Positions 1-11,451 of a DNA stretch of 64,000 bases are shown piece by piece. The notes beneath the pieces were generated by a model. That model saw only the letters and a list, made by a program, of their open reading frames with translations, ran no database searches and was not told the origin of the DNA. The position numbers were made by a program, and so were the translations under genes. Source of the DNA: Hsuehochloa calcarea (lineage: Eukaryota > Streptophyta > Magnoliopsida > Poales > Poaceae). Each line of letters opens with the position of its first letter. Position 1 is the first letter of the stretch. The stretch is taken from contig CM070609.1 in assembly GCA_036346395.1 (NCBI GenBank), positions 46,138,777 to 46,202,776 on the forward strand, in the 5' to 3' direction.

Positions 1-847
1 GCAGGTGGTTAGCCTAATAGAAGTGAAACCTTAGCGGGCATATTGGTAGTGAGGTAGTACATTGGAAACACCTTGTGATAATTGCCTAGTCACACGCCTA
101 AGGAAGCGTGCATTGGCCGACATAACGGGCAAATTATCTCGTGTGGGTAAAGTTGTACCCCTCTGCAGAGTGTAAATCTATTCGAATAGCGGTGTCCACG
201 GTCATGGACATGCTGAGCAAAGCCACTCTAAGTTAGAACTTGTTTTTGGTTTTAAAATAACTTTGGACATGATTTGAGGATGGTTAATCCTTGTGGAAAA
301 ATTGGGCGGGTAGCCTTGTGATAGGAGGGTATCCTTCACCATGTTTCTTATGGAGGTTATCCACTATAAAATGATCAAATTTTAAAATCTGATTTTAGCT
401 ATGGAATAAAAATGTGCCTTGAAACTTAGTATAACTATTTAAAACCCAAAAATGCTGAATTACGCAAATAAACCCTACTACCCTCCTTTGAATAACTAAT
501 GCATGGATTATAAATTCTGTATTGGGTGTAATTTGCGAGCACAGTTGTAGTGCTCACTCTTGCTGAATGTTATTATTCGGGAGAAGACTATCCGGAAGGT
601 GAGGAGCAGGACGATTAGGCAGCGACCTCCAGACGATTGCCTGTGGCGTATCGTGTGGCTTACCATTATATTTTGCTTCCGCTTAAGGTTTTATTTGGCC
701 TCAGGCCCAAATTGTAATAAACTCTATGCTTATTAATAAACACGCTGGATATGTTTGTGATAATATTTTTGTGACTGTGTACGCTGGAAATCCTGGACTA
801 GTGTATGAACACAGAGAATTCGGGATCCTTCGTTCCCGGGTTCGACA
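1..847 (+). repeat. Element A 5' LTR, 3'-terminal part
   Basis: This is the last 847 bases of the 5' LTR, ending in CA just before the primer site. It aligns with 8532-9378 without an indel. I counted about 19 differences by eye, mostly transitions, giving roughly 98% identity and a recent insertion. The left part of the LTR is outside the window. Confidence 0.93.
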
Positions 848-851
848 AAAG

Positions 852-863
852 TGGTATCATAGC
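852..863 (+). other. Element A primer binding site
   Basis: TGGTATCATAGC lies four bases after the LTR end. It matches the usual plant initiator-tRNA-Met site (TGGTATCAGAGC) at 11 of 12 positions. Minus-strand DNA synthesis would start here. Confidence 0.85.
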
Positions 864-1080
864 CATATCGACTGTAGGTCGTGACCTAGAAGGAAATCAA
901 ACCCTTAAGGATTTATTTTGAAAATTAAAAATAACTTGGTCTTACAGAGTCATTCCTCAACTTTTCTCTTGAAAAATTATTTACTAACTCATCTCCTTCT
1001 CAAAAATTGTAGATGGTGAAGTTAGAATGCCATTTCCCATAGTGTTTTGCTTGTCATTGGGCATGATTCTCTAGAAGATC

Positions 1081-1584
1081 ATGCGACACTTGGACTTTGA
1101 AGAAAGACCGGCGTATCAAGGATACAAGTATAAGGTGGGAAATCGGGATCGGTGGAGGGTAGAAGTGATCCTCTACTCCAACCTATCGCGAACACGACTT
1201 CCATATCTTGATGCCCCAATGCGACGAGACACCTTCGCGAAGGCATCCAGGATGCACCGAGGGAAGCAACCCGCCGACTTCGCTACATCTACAATCAACG
1301 CCACAGCGGCCTTTGGGTTCCACTATTACCCGATGCACATTCCAACCCGGCATGACAGTACCTTCTGCTCAACTAGAGATGAAGACTGTCCCGATCTCAC
1401 TCATCAGGTGGATCTGGCTAGAGCCATGGATTATGCCTACGGGAATACCCTAGATGAGCTGTCTCTCATAGAAGGGAAATTACAAGACGCAGAAGAAAAG
1501 TTGAAGGCTGAGAAAAGAAGCGGCTGCTACAAGGAAGGCGAGGCTAGTTCTAGTGAGCCAGATTATACCCCAGTAACACCATAG
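1081..1584 (+). CDS. ORF0 of element A, uncharacterised 167-aa retrotransposon protein
   Basis: An uninterrupted 167-codon frame lies between the primer site and gag. Its position and sense orientation match the extra ORF (orf0) described upstream of gag in some rice gypsy elements with very long LTRs; its function is unknown. The protein is basic at the N-terminus (MRHLDFEERPAYQGYKYKVG) and has a Glu/Lys-rich, probably helical stretch near residues 127-147 (LSLIEGKLQDAEEKLKAEKR), then an acidic Ser/Glu tail. I see no signal peptide, membrane segment or zinc knuckle. The first ATG is used because stops lie shortly upstream. It is the only intact coding frame of A, while gag and pol next to it are broken. 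Confidence 0.6.
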   Translation: MRHLDFEERPAYQGYKYKVGNRDRWRVEVILYSNLSRTRLPYLDAPMRRDTFAKASRMHRGKQPADFATSTINATAAFGFHYYPMHIPTRHDSTFCSTRDEDCPDLTHQVDLARAMDYAYGNTLDELSLIEGKLQDAEEKLKAEKRSGCYKEGEASSSEPDYTPVTP

Positions 1585-1789
1585 ATATGTCCTTAAATTT
1601 TCCTTTAGTTGCGAATTATGAGCTACAATACCTTTGTGGTAGCCGTAATGAAATTAATAAAATAAATTATTTTGCCGAAGTATTCTTGCCTTGCGTTTGT
1701 TGATTTTGGGCTATTGTAGTCCTATACCCTTGGAAATTCCTGTCTCTCTTGTCTAATCTGTGAAGAGTCCACCAGATGGTAACCACCCG

Positions 1790-2833
1790 CACTGGAAGTG
1801 TCAACGTCAGAGGGCAAGGAAATGAGAATCTGATTATCAAGAAAACCCAGTTCAACGACCACCACCTCCTCCAGCTGAAGCCCCGATGGCGCCAAATGAT
1901 GTGTCAATCGACTCATCGATTGAATTACTAGATCTCTCCACAACAACGAGTACTCAAGCGTCGTGACCCATCATGCTCCTCCACCTCCCGCAAGAGTGAC
2001 TTTGTCGAGTTCATGAGGATCGTCCACGAGCGTTTTCTAGTAGCACGGAACCCATGGGCGAGAAGATTGGCTCGGGGCTGGTAAGTAAGCGGATATTGCT
2101 CGGTACGCGATCGTGAGAGAGTTTTGTTTGCCTCTCATCGGTTGATTGGTCCCGCATCGAATGGTGGGATAACTTCAACATGTCCCATGCTAATGCCCAA
2201 GAAATCACTTGGGATGGGTTTATGCAAGCTTTCCGCCGATCTCACATTCCATCTGGCATGATTAAACTAAAGAAGAAGGAGTTTCGCTCTCTTCGTCAAG
2301 GAAACCGTTCGATCGCGAGTATCGCATAAGTTCAACCAACTTGCTCGCTATGCCCCGAGGGCGTGAGCGAGAGATGAAAGCAGGCGGGAGCGATTTTTGG
2401 AAGGTTGAGCAGCGAACTCTGTTCGTTTGATTTCTCGAGATTTCACCGACTTTCAACGCTTAGTAAATAAGGCCATCGCGGGAAGGCAAACATCAAGAAA
2501 TGGAGAACCGTAGCGGAGGATGGCGCTCGAAATTTAACTCGGGATGATCGCCCAAGCCTCGTTTCACTCGGTCTCGACCACCTCGGCGTGGAAGATTCGA
2601 CCTACTACACGAGAGTTCCGGCTCGGTCGCGCCCAAATACTCCGGTTTCCATAGTAGTTCATCGGAGGTCGGTTCAGTGAAGTTAGCTATTTCCGCGGCA
2701 GAATCACTTGCTTTCAACGCAGCGAGTTGGGTCACTATGCCAATAAGTGTCCCAAGAAGCGTGACGCCACCCCGTCAAGCCAACTCCCGGAGCTTCAGTC
2801 TTCGGCGGTCCCTCAAAACCAGCTGGACAGTTC
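1790..2833 (+). pseudogene. Element A gag, broken
   Basis: Gag would form the retrotransposon particle and bind its RNA. A recognisable retrotransposon gag core appears in pieces from about 2162 (WWDNFNMSHANAQEITWDGF), through HIPSGMIKLKKKEFRSLRQG (2243-2302), with the reading frame slipping repeatedly afterwards. Near 2707-2751 a nucleic-acid-binding knuckle of the form CFQRSELGHYANKC is readable; the second zinc-ligand Cys of the CCHC pattern is replaced by Arg (cgc). The N-terminal limit is uncertain because no long frame survives before 2160. Several slips fall at CAG or CCG sites, for example near 2313, and may be sequence errors. Confidence 0.7.
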
Positions 2834-3238
2834 ATGAAGGGACGTGTGAATCACGTCACTGCAGAGGAGGCTTTCTCAGCACCAGATGTTGTTCTTGGTA
2901 TGTTCCTTGTCAATTCAGTATCAGCATCAGTTTTATTTGATTCCGGAGCTTCGCATTCTTTTGTGTCAAATAAGTTTGTGGAAAAGTATGGGTTATCTAC
3001 CTCCCCCTTAGTTAACCCCATGTTAATTCATTCCCCGGGCTCAGAAATGAGAGCTAGTTTCTTTTGCCCAAACCTTACCTTGGAAATCTCTGGAGTAACT
3101 TTCTCGGCAAACTTAATAGTCTTGCGTTCGCAAGGATTGGACGTAATTCTCGGAATGGACTGGCTTGCCAAAAATCAAGGCAGGATAGATTGTGCTAGTA
3201 GATATATCAACCTCACCAATGAACAAGGGATTTGGTAG
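2834..3238 (+). pseudogene. Element A aspartic protease segment of pol
   Basis: A 134-aa open stretch carries the retropepsin-like domain that would cut the Gag-Pol polyprotein. The active-site motif LFDSGASHSF is at residues 34-43, with the catalytic Asp at 36. The second conserved block, VILGMDWL, is at about residues 104-111, with the usual spacing for plant Ty3/gypsy proteases. The frame closes at 3238, and the sequence to RT (3240-3450) continues in other frames. It follows gag directly, as expected for one polyprotein. Confidence 0.85.
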
Positions 3239-3449
3239 AGTTCGACCCAAGACTTCTACGGGAAGAAGTTCTATCTTGACCGACTTAAAGGAAGTAAAGC
3301 GGAAGATATACCGTGGTCCAAGAATATCGGATGTTTTCCAAAGGAATTACAGTATGCCACGGGCAAGGACATAATGTTCTTAATTGACTTAGTCGTGGAT
3401 CGCTCCAATTTGAAGCGACCTTATAGAATGCCGATAGCGATCTAGCGAG

Positions 3450-5031
3450 TTGAAGAACCGGATCGAAGAACTACAGAGTAAAGGTTACATTCAACCGAGT
3501 TCATCGCCTTGGGGAGCTCCAGTACTATTTGTCAAAAAGAAAGACAATAGTATGAGAATGTGTGTGGACTATAGATCACTTAACGAGGTAACAATCAAAA
3601 ATAAGTACCCGTTACCTAGGATAGTTGATCTGTTTGATGAGCTTAAAGGAGCCAGTGTTTTCTCCAAGATTGATTTGAGGTCAGGTTACCATCAGTTAAA
3701 AATCAGAATAGGAAGATATTTGAAGACGACCTTCACCACGGATATGGGTATGCGAGTTTACAATAATGTCATTTGGACTAACAAATGCCCCTGCTTATTT
3801 CATGAATATGATGAACAAAGTATTCATGGAATTCTTGGATAAGTTTGTCGTAGTATTCATAGATGATATTCTCATCTACTCAAGAGATGTGGAAGAGCAT
3901 GAAAAACATCTCAGAATTATTTTGGACAAACTCTGAGAACATCAACTTTATGCCAAATTCAGCAAAAGTGAATTTTGGCTCAGTCAAGGGGCTTTTCTTG
4001 GACATATTGTGTCAGAAGGAGGAGTTGCAGTAGACCCCTCAAAGGTTGAAGTTGTAATGGATTGGAAGCAACCCAAGTCTGTCACAGAAGTGAGAAGTTT
4101 TCTAGGATTAGCTGGGTATTACCGCAGATTCATTTAAAGTTTCTCCAAGATCGCCAAACCCATGACTCAACTTCTGAAGAAGGAAAAGAAATTTGAATGG
4201 ACAAGTGCATGTGAACATAGTTTTCAAGAGCTGAAGAAGAGACTAGTCTCTGCACCAGTGCTAGTCTTACCAGATATACGTAAGGATTTTGAAGTTTTCT
4301 GTGACGCATCCCGCCAAGGGCTAGGATGTGTACTGATGCAGGAAGGAAAGGTCGTGGCTTATGCATCTCGTCAGTTAAGGCCACATGAAGGAAATTATCC
4401 AACTCATGATCTAGAGTTAGCGGCAATCGTACACGCTTTGAAAATCTGGCGGCATTATCTCATTGGTAACCGCTGTGAGATTTTCACAGATCATAAGAGT
4501 ATGAAATATATCTTCACCCAGTCAGAACTTAATCTCAGGCAAAGAATATGGTTAGAGCTGATAAAGGATTATGACCTTGGAATTCATTATCACCCGGGTA
4601 AAGCCAACGTGGTAGCAGATGCTCTGAGTAGGAAGGCATACTGCAACACGGTGTTAGTTCAAGAAAATCAACCAGAATTGTATGAAGAACTGAAGCATCT
4701 GAACCTGGAAATTGTCAGTCAAGGCTGTATCAACACAGTGGAAGTCCAACCAACCATACAAGGTCAAATCAGAGAGAAACAATTAGAAGACGAAGACATC
4801 AAAGAAATCATGAAGAACATGAGAAGAGGCAAAGCCCAAGGATTTTTTGAGGACGAGCAAGGCACAGTATGGTTTGGCAACCGCATCTGTGTACCTAATC
4901 ACCATGAAACAAGACAACTGATTCTGAAAGAAGCTCATGAATCACCTTACTCTATCCATCCGGGAGTACCAAGATGTACCAGATCCGAAGGAAAAGTATT
5001 GGTGGGTCGGTATGAAGCGAGAGATCGCTGA
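3450..5031 (+). pseudogene. Element A reverse transcriptase and RNase H, interrupted
   Basis: RT begins with the typical KGYIQPSSSPWGAPVLFVKK block and continues through MCVDYRSLNEVTIKNKYPLP and FSKIDLRSGYHQ. A frameshift near 3750 moves the rest to another frame, which carries the catalytic VVVFIDDILIYS box (about 3847-3882) and SFLGLAGYYRRF. Stops occur near 3935 (tga) and 4135 (taa). From 4162 to 5031 a 289-codon frame encodes RNase H, with FCDASRQGLGCVLMQ, a DLELAAIVHALKIWRHYL block, FTDHKSMKYIFTQ and ADALSRK, then the start of the integrase zinc domain (HHETRQLILKEAHES) before the frame fails. Domain order protease-RT-RNase H-integrase is that of Ty3/gypsy. Confidence 0.9.
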
Positions 5032-5789
5032 GTTTGTTGCGTTACGATGTATGTCGGCGTGTTAAGGCGTAACATCGAGACATGCGGATTGTTACAACCA
5101 TTACCAATTCCAGTGGAAATGGGAGGAGATTGGTATGGATTTTATCACGGACTTCCTAGGACCCAAGCAGGATGTGATTCCATTTGGGTGATAATTGACC
5201 GATTAACCAAAGTGGCTCATTTTATTCGATCAAGACCACTTACGAAGCGATAAGTTAGCGAAATTGTACATGGCGAGGATCGTCTGTCTACATGGTATAC
5301 CCAAGAAAATGCGTGTCAGCGATGAGGTTCGCAGATTCACATCAAGATTTTGGCGAGTCTACATGAAGCTTTGGGAACCGGACTCAACATCGGCCTGACA
5401 TATCATCCCCAAGCAGATGGCGGACCGAGCGTGTAAATCAGGTCCTAGAAGATATGCTTGAGCTTGTGCTATAGATTACGTAAGAAGTTGGGATAAGAAT
5501 TTGCCCTATGCAGAATTTTCCTATAACAACAGCTTTCAAGCTAGCCTACAGATGTCGCCATTTGAAGCATTGTATGGAAGAAAGTGTAGAACCTCTCTCC
5601 TTTGGGATCAAGTAGGAGAACACCAATTCTTGGACTGAATTGATAAAAAAGCTGAAAGTAAGGTAAAAGCAATAAGAGAGCGTCGAAGGTGGCTCAATCC
5701 CGACAAAGAGTTATGCCGACAATCGTCGGAGAGAACTATCCTTCGAGATGGGAGATTTTGTCTATCTCAGGGTAACTCCACTCTGAGGA
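5032..5789 (+). pseudogene. Element A integrase core, heavily frameshifted
   Basis: Integrase would insert the DNA copy into the genome. Pieces are readable in different frames: a Cys-containing zinc-domain remnant near 5036-5066, the core start (YGFYHGLPRTQAGCDSIWVI, about 5133-5192; then DRLTKVAHFIR), a GIPKK block near 5296, a target-joining block near 5490-5580 (SYNNSFQASLQMSPFEALYG) and further fragments to 5790. No single frame covers the catalytic DDE triad. Frames change at least four times in about 700 bases, so this copy cannot encode integrase as written. Confidence 0.75.
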
Positions 5790-6176
5790 GTGAGGAGATT
5801 TCAGACTAAAGGAAAACTCGCACACAGATTTGTCGGACCTTATAAGATTTTGGCAAAGAGAGGTGAAGTTGCTTATCAGTTGGAACTACCAGCATCTCTG
5901 TCAGCTGTTCACAATGTCTTCCATGTATCCCTGTTAAAGAAATGCCTCAGAGTACCAACAGAAGAAACACCGCTCGAGAGCATCGATCTTCAGGAAGATC
6001 TCACCTATATGGAGCAGCTAATCAAGATTCTCGATGTGGCAGAACGCGTCACCAGAAGCAAAGTCATTCGTTCTTGTAAGGTTCAGTGGAGCAATCATTC
6101 AGAAGAAGAAGCTACCTGGGAGCGAGAAGAAATTTTGAGAGCCGAGTACCCCCACCTCTTTGCTAACCCAGACTGA
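5790..6176 (+). pseudogene. Element A integrase C-terminus with chromodomain
   Basis: A 128-codon open stretch ends the polyprotein. It carries the GPY/F-type module (FVGPYKILAKRGEVAYQLEL, about residues 14-33), the HNVFHVSLLKKCLRVP block, and then a chromodomain of about 45 residues (from ILDVAERV to EYPHLF) with conserved aromatic/acidic positions (VQWSNHSEEEATWE). In chromoviruses this domain is thought to steer integration to particular chromatin. The natural stop (tga, 6174-6176) sits just before the purine tract. Confidence 0.88.
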
Positions 6177-6200
6177 ATCTCGGGGTCGAGATTCTTTTTA

Positions 6201-6210
6201 AGGGGGGTAG
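6201..6210 (+). other. Element A polypurine tract
   Basis: A run of AGGGGGG followed by TAG lies three bases before the 3' LTR start (TGTAACAGCC at 6214). It would prime plus-strand DNA synthesis. Confidence 0.85.
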
Positions 6211-6213
6211 GTT

Positions 6214-9200
6214 TGTAACAGCCCAAAATTTCAATTTCAGTTGAAAATAAGACTTTAATTATTTTTGTGGATTTTTTGGAAATTTTAAAAGCTTTTCCCT
6301 AATTATTTTAAAGCTAAAATAATTTATGTGCAAAATCCATTACCAACTAAAATTTGGAATTATTTTATTTAAGTCCAGAATGCTCTTGAGAATTTCTGTG
6401 AATTTTCTCAAAATGTTTGGACATTATTTGATATTTTATAAAGCTTATTTGAATTTCCAGGATTAAATAAATTGGAAAAAAAAGAATTTAAATCCTCGGC
6501 AGCGATCTTGGGCGAAGCCCGACCTTGTCGCGCTCGCCCAATTCCTCCCGCTTTGTTTAATGCGGGCGTCCGTCAAATCGGACGGCCGACATCAAACCTT
6601 CTCGCGCTCTATCGCCTCGGCCGTTCGATCAAAATCCAACGATCACCGCCGTCAGGCCGGTTTCAGCGCGTGTTACGGCTCGGCCGTTCGATCAAAATCC
6701 AACGATCGTCACTCCTCCCGACCAGTTCATCCGACCGCCATGTGGGCCCCACCGGCGTCTTCTTCCTCGCCGCCTTCTTCTCCCTCTCGTGCCCGAGACA
6801 ACGCCGGCATTGCCGTGCCTCGGAGCTCCGTCTCCTCCGTGATTCCCTCCGCCTTAACCCCCGCATTTACGCGCATTAGCATTGCCAGCTCCTCCGCATT
6901 CACCCGGCATTACCCCCTTCTAACGCCGTGCGCCCCTGCGCCTCTCCTCCCTCATTCTATTCCCCCACCTCTCGTCCCCTCCGTCGCTCTCGTTCGCCGG
7001 CAATTTGAAGTTCCTCCCTTGGCAGCCGAAAGTCCTCCGCCGCCTCTAGCGCCGCCTCTAGTGCCCCTCCGCCGCAGTCGTTGCCACCATCAGCTTTAGC
7101 ATCCTCCGGCGATCATTGTGCGCACCTCGGCCTCGCCTGAAGACCCCCGGAGCCCCTTCGCCGCAGTTGACCGGGCCTCACCATCGCCTCTCTTCATCGC
7201 CGACGACCCTCCGGCCACGCATCACCGCCACCAGGTAGCGCCCTCGCATCGGCATCGTCTCCTGAGCATTTTGCGAACCTCACCGGAGCTCGCCGCGCCG
7301 CCCATCGCTGGTACCTTTGGTACCCGAGCGCCGCCCTCCCCAGCCGATGTGGCGGCCGAAGTCGCGCCACTGGCGCCACATCGGCACTTTAGCCGGCGAG
7401 CGGCCAGCGTGGGCGCCCGACAAGACCGCCGCACCGGCGCCGCGTTTTCCCTCGCACTGTGTTGTGAGCCGAGTCCACCGTGGACTCGGAAAGCGCCGTG
7501 GACTCAGTCCATACTGTGCGGGCCCACCTGTCAGCGGCGCATGCCGTACCTCTGATGCATGCTTGCGCAATAAATGGAATTTCCTTTAGAAATTTAATTC
7601 GGGAAATTCGGAAATTCTGATTTTATGATTTAATTTAGGTTTTAAACTTCCAAGAGCTCGTATTTCCTCATACAAACTCCGATTTAGGTGATTCAAATTT
7701 CTAAATTTGTATAAAATCAAGATCTAGCTAACTAAACCAAAATTATTTAATTTGGAGTTAATTTGTATTTTCATTTGAATTTATTTGAGTTTATTTGAAT
7801 TCTGTTTGAATTTGGATTATTCTCGCGAATAGATTTTGACGACTCCGGAGAGCTTGACCCTATTGAAGAAGTAGAATACCAAGATTTTGAGCCAGGCAAG
7901 TTACACCATTGACCATTTTGCCCCCAATATTTAAAATTATTTAATTTCTATTTTAAATTATTATTGCATGCATAATTGTATTTAATTATTTTAAATTCAT
8001 GTTTTAAATACTTAATTATTCCAATTCCTTTGTATAGCCACATTTGAATGTTGTATTACCAATTCCTTGTCACCTTAGTCAAATGAATTTAAAAATAAAC
8101 ATATGCTTAGCAAATGCTTATACCAGGAAATATTTGATTTTGGGAGAATTTAGCCAAAACTTCAAAATTTGATATAAAAAAAACCTATGACATTGTTATG
8201 TCATGGTGGACTTTTGCAAATGTCTTTGAAAATTATAAAAATAAAAGAAAATGGTTTGTACTTGGGTAAAAATGGACCGTTGGTGGGTGCAGGTTTATGC
8301 ACGGGCTCGTCTGGTTAGGACGGAGACCCAGGGTTTTTATTGAAAGTTGCCCAAGTAGGTTAAGGACCGGTCTTTGAGCCGCATCTTGCAAAGCTCCACC
8401 GTACCACCACATGTTCTGTATGGGCAGAACCTGGCTTAATAATTTGTCTTACCTCATTATTGTTTATGCCATTTTTGTTGTGTGGGTGTCGGTTAGACTT
8501 TATTCCCACGTGGCGCAAGAGGGGGTTTCCGGCAGGTGGTTAGCCTAATGGAAGTGAAACCTTAGCGGGCATATTGGTAGTGAGGTAGTGCATTGGAAAC
8601 GCCTTGTGATAATTGCCTAGTCACACGCCTAAGGAAGCGTGCATTGGCCGACATAACGGGCAAATTATCTCGTGTGGGTAAAGTTGTACCCCTCTGCAGA
8701 GTGTAAATCTATTCGAATAGCGGTGTCCACGGTCATGGACATGCTGAGCAAAGCCACTCTAAGTTAGAACTTGTTTTTGGTTTTAAAATAACTTTGGACA
8801 TGATTTGAGGATGGTTAATCCTTGTGGAAAAATTAAACGGGTAGCCTTGTGATAGGAGGGTATCCTTCACCATGTTTCTTATGGAGGTTATCCACTATAA
8901 AATGATCAAATTTTAAAATTTGATTTTAGCTATGGAATAAAAATGTGCCTTGAAACTTAGTATAACTACTTAAAACCCAAAAATGCTGAATTACGCAAAT
9001 AAACCCTACTACCCTCCTTTGAATTACTTATGCATGCATTATAAATTCTGTATTGGGTGTAATTTGCGAGCACAGTTGTAGTGCTCACTCTTGCTGAATA
9101 TTATTATTCAGGAGAAGACTATCCGGAAGGTGAGGAGCAGGACGATTAGGCAGCGACCTCCAGACGATTGCCTGTGGCGTATCGTGTGGCTTACCATTAT

Positions 9201-9378
9201 ATTTTGCTTCTGCTTAAAGTTTTATTTGGCCTCAGGCCCAAATTGTAATAAACTCTATGCTTATTAATAAACACGCTGGATATGTTTGTGATAACATTTT
9301 TGTGACTGTGTACGCTGGAAATCCTAGACTAGTGTATGAACACAGAGAATTCGGGATACTTCGTTCCCGGGTTCGATA
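6214..9378 (+). repeat. Element A 3' LTR (3165 bp)
   Basis: It runs from TGTAACAGCCC to GGTTCGATA; the 5' copy ends in CA where this one ends in TA. The first 270 bases and the part after 7570 are AT-rich, while about 6490-7550 is a GC-rich block. Within that block CGGCCGTTCGATCAAAATCC occurs twice (6617 and 6682). Open frames across the GC-rich block overlap on both strands and I treat them as chance. Confidence 0.93.
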
Positions 9379-9619
9379 AGATAATTCAGAGGTGTTACCA
9401 AGCCTCCCTAGAACTTAGGAAAAATATTTCCATGGGTTTGGCACAAGATCTTTGCCAAGGAGGTTTTTGATTGGAGTCAATTAAAGATTTGATTTAGTAT
9501 TTTCCATAATTCTTATACAAGAATTACAGAAATGCCCTGGACTTCGAGATGCAAGAAAAGTTTTAATTTCTTCTCATTTTCTTACATTTGAAAGACAAAT
9601 CCATATTTGGGACGTTACA
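9379..9619 (-). repeat. LTR fragment J, same family as the element H LTR
   Basis: Reading on the minus strand it starts TGTAACGTCCCAAATATGG at 9619 and runs left until cut by the end of element A. About 240 bases align with 63151-63396, the start of the H LTR, with roughly 85% identity by eye. Element A therefore appears to have inserted into an older LTR of the H family. No purine tract lies to its right, so 9619 is more likely the outer edge of an element than its pol side. Confidence 0.8.
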
Positions 9620-10118
9620 CATAGCATTGTCGCGTTCCCCAACAGCTACATCGGGAGATCTCCATCCCGACGAGGTGCATGTACGGTCAAACCGGGAGAG
9701 CAGGCCTCCGGAACCCTCATCCTTAAAGGCTTGCACGAGCGAGAACGAATAAGGTTTTTGGAGAGCGTTCGCACGACTGCTCGATGTTTCCTCTTCATTC
9801 GATTCTCTGCTACGTCTACATCAATTGCACGACTACTACTACGACGTCTACTACGCCATGATGAACGACGACTTTACCAAAACTCCTCCTGCTGCTGCTG
9901 CTTCTTCCACTTGATCTGGGTATGTCTATCTCACACTTGTTGTTTGGTTAGCTTTATTATCTATTGTTGCCTTGAACACTGAGATAGGAATGCTAGTTTA
10001 TGTCCTTCTAAAAATTCGTATAACCATAGTGTTCTTGATTACCTGCTTTATAAAAAAGGCAAAAGTTTTTTCCATGATTCATCTAGCATATTTCTGGATT
10101 AAAATAATTTGAAAATGC
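9620..10118. other. Unclassified 0.5-kb stretch
   Basis: It begins moderately GC-rich (about 9620-9920, with GCT/CTG and ACG/TAC trinucleotide runs) and becomes AT-rich afterwards. An 83-codon frame at 9731-9982 shows no domain I recognise. A spliced leader or 5' untranslated part of a transposable element is possible. It lies between LTR fragment J and the 3' side of the minus-strand gag G. Confidence 0.4.
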
Positions 10119-11015
10119 TCATATTTTTGTCATCTTGTGCTCTACCCGTTGAAGCAACCGAAGATGAACTTTGTGCAGGGGTTTGAACCATGCTCTTGTT
10201 CGTTTCCGGGGTGCGTGATAGTGTAATGGATGTAGATGGACGCTAGTTGTTGGAGGAGTTTGTAGGTGCAGGTATTTAGCTATAGGGAGTAAATGGTGCT
10301 CTTGATTGCCTATGAGGTGTGCAACCTGCAAAAGAACTTGTAAAATTTTCTTTACTTCTGAATTGACGTCCATGTACCCCTCTTTCAGCTTTACAAGCAA
10401 GATGAAACAAGCGAGTGATAGAATTATATTCTTTATACTCAAGTATGTCTTGAATTTCATGGTTTAAACCTCCCAAAAATCTATCCATCTTAGTATCTTC
10501 AATTTCTTCTAAACCACAAAGCAACAAACCACTTTCTAATCCTTGATAATAATCCTCTATAGAACTACTACCTTGTCTTAGGCATTGTAATTTATTAAGC
10601 AGATCATGAGAATAATATGAATGTATAAATCTATATCTCATCGCTCTCTTCAAAGCATTACATGTCCTAGGTATGTTCTGATTAGTACGACAGTATTCAC
10701 TCCACCAAATAGAGTCAAAATCAGAAAACTCACTAGTAGCAACTCTAACTTTCTTATCAATAGGGAATTCATGATAAGCAAATTTTTATTCTATGGTTAA
10801 CTCCCATGTGAGAAAGCATCCGGATCATATTTTTTAGCAAAAGAAGGAATAGTGAATTTAATTTTACCAAATGCATCATTTTGGTCACGTACCTTACGTT
10901 GGTTTCTTCCCATACCTTGACGATTGTGACGAAGCTGGCGACGGTTATGATCATTGAGAACATTGAATCCATCTCTTTCGGTATCAATGATGTAGTTGTT
11001 CACGCCATCTTCCAC
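10119..11015 (-). pseudogene. Element G: Ty3/gypsy gag fragment, minus strand
   Basis: Read right to left, an N-terminal part (11015 to 10797) contains RQGMGRNQRK and AFGKIKFTIPSFAKKYDPDAF. The gag core follows after frame changes (10653 to 10276), with MRYRFIHSYYSHDLLNKLQ, LRQGSSSIEDYYQGLESGLL and FLGGLNHEIQDILEYKEY. The order and wording match the gag of F1 (43.1-42.5 kb), so G is a relative of F. The upstream end is cut at 11063, where the F1 3' LTR begins. No pol follows on the left. It is broken and non-functional. Confidence 0.78.
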
Positions 11016-11063
11016 CTAATCTGCTCAAGAGCGAGCAACAGGTGGTGTGTCGTGAGAAGGAGG

Positions 11064-11451
11064 TGATGAGTAAACGGTGGTCCGATCTTCCGATAGGTTC
11101 GGTTTGTTTCGTCGTGAGGACGTTGACGCTTTGAGCCTTCCGACCCGCAGATCTTCACCTCGCAATTCGCTACACCCGCACAACTGGCGTTATCAACCAC
11201 GCTCGCACACGATCAACCTTACCACATGGTTATGGTTCCTGCAAGCAACCGAAACAACTCACAAGAACAAGATAGATGCAATCTGAAATATATTACGGAT
11301 TTTGAATGAAGTTCACAAAGTGGGGTTTCCCAAACCGTAAACGGCGAAACTGCAAAGGTAGAATAATATAAGAAAAAACCCAACCATAAACTGTGGTGGC
11401 TGCTGCAATATATAGGGGGGAGAACATGAGGTGGTGACCAAGGGTTGTGCT
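11064..11451 (-). repeat. Element F1 3' LTR, left piece (separated by C)
   Basis: It matches 44670 onward, starting TGATGAGTAAACGG. Joined to 40793-40920 it gives 516 bases against 517 for the copy at 44670-45186, which shows one LTR split by the insertion of C. The last five bases (11447-11451, GTGCT) are the target duplication of C. Confidence 0.9.

Larger units (their letters stand above)
1..9378 (+). mobile_element. Element A: Ty3/gypsy chromodomain LTR retrotransposon, 5' end outside the window
   Basis: The order is partial 5' LTR (1-847), primer site, ORF0, gag, protease, RT, RNase H, integrase, chromodomain, purine tract and 3' LTR (6214-9378). Bases 1-847 match 8532-9378 base for base in length, which defines the repeat. 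A chromodomain at the integrase C-terminus places it among chromoviruses. Very long LTRs plus an extra ORF before gag recall the RIRE3/RIRE8 (Tekay/Del) type of rice, which is inference. Gag and pol are broken by frameshifts and stops although the LTRs are about 98% identical by eye. The right flank is a reversed LTR scrap (9379-9619). The left flank and its target duplication are not visible. Confidence 0.93.

Noticed and set aside
6472..7590. Long open frames on both strands (up to 179 codons) in GC-rich sequence
   Set aside because: They lie inside the 3' LTR of A, overlap in several phases, are Pro/Arg/Ser-rich low-complexity and show no domain. GC-rich composition alone gives few stops.
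9731..9982. 83-codon frame as a gene
   Set aside because: Trinucleotide-rich composition, no domain, no conserved start context, and a position between two retroelement fragments.
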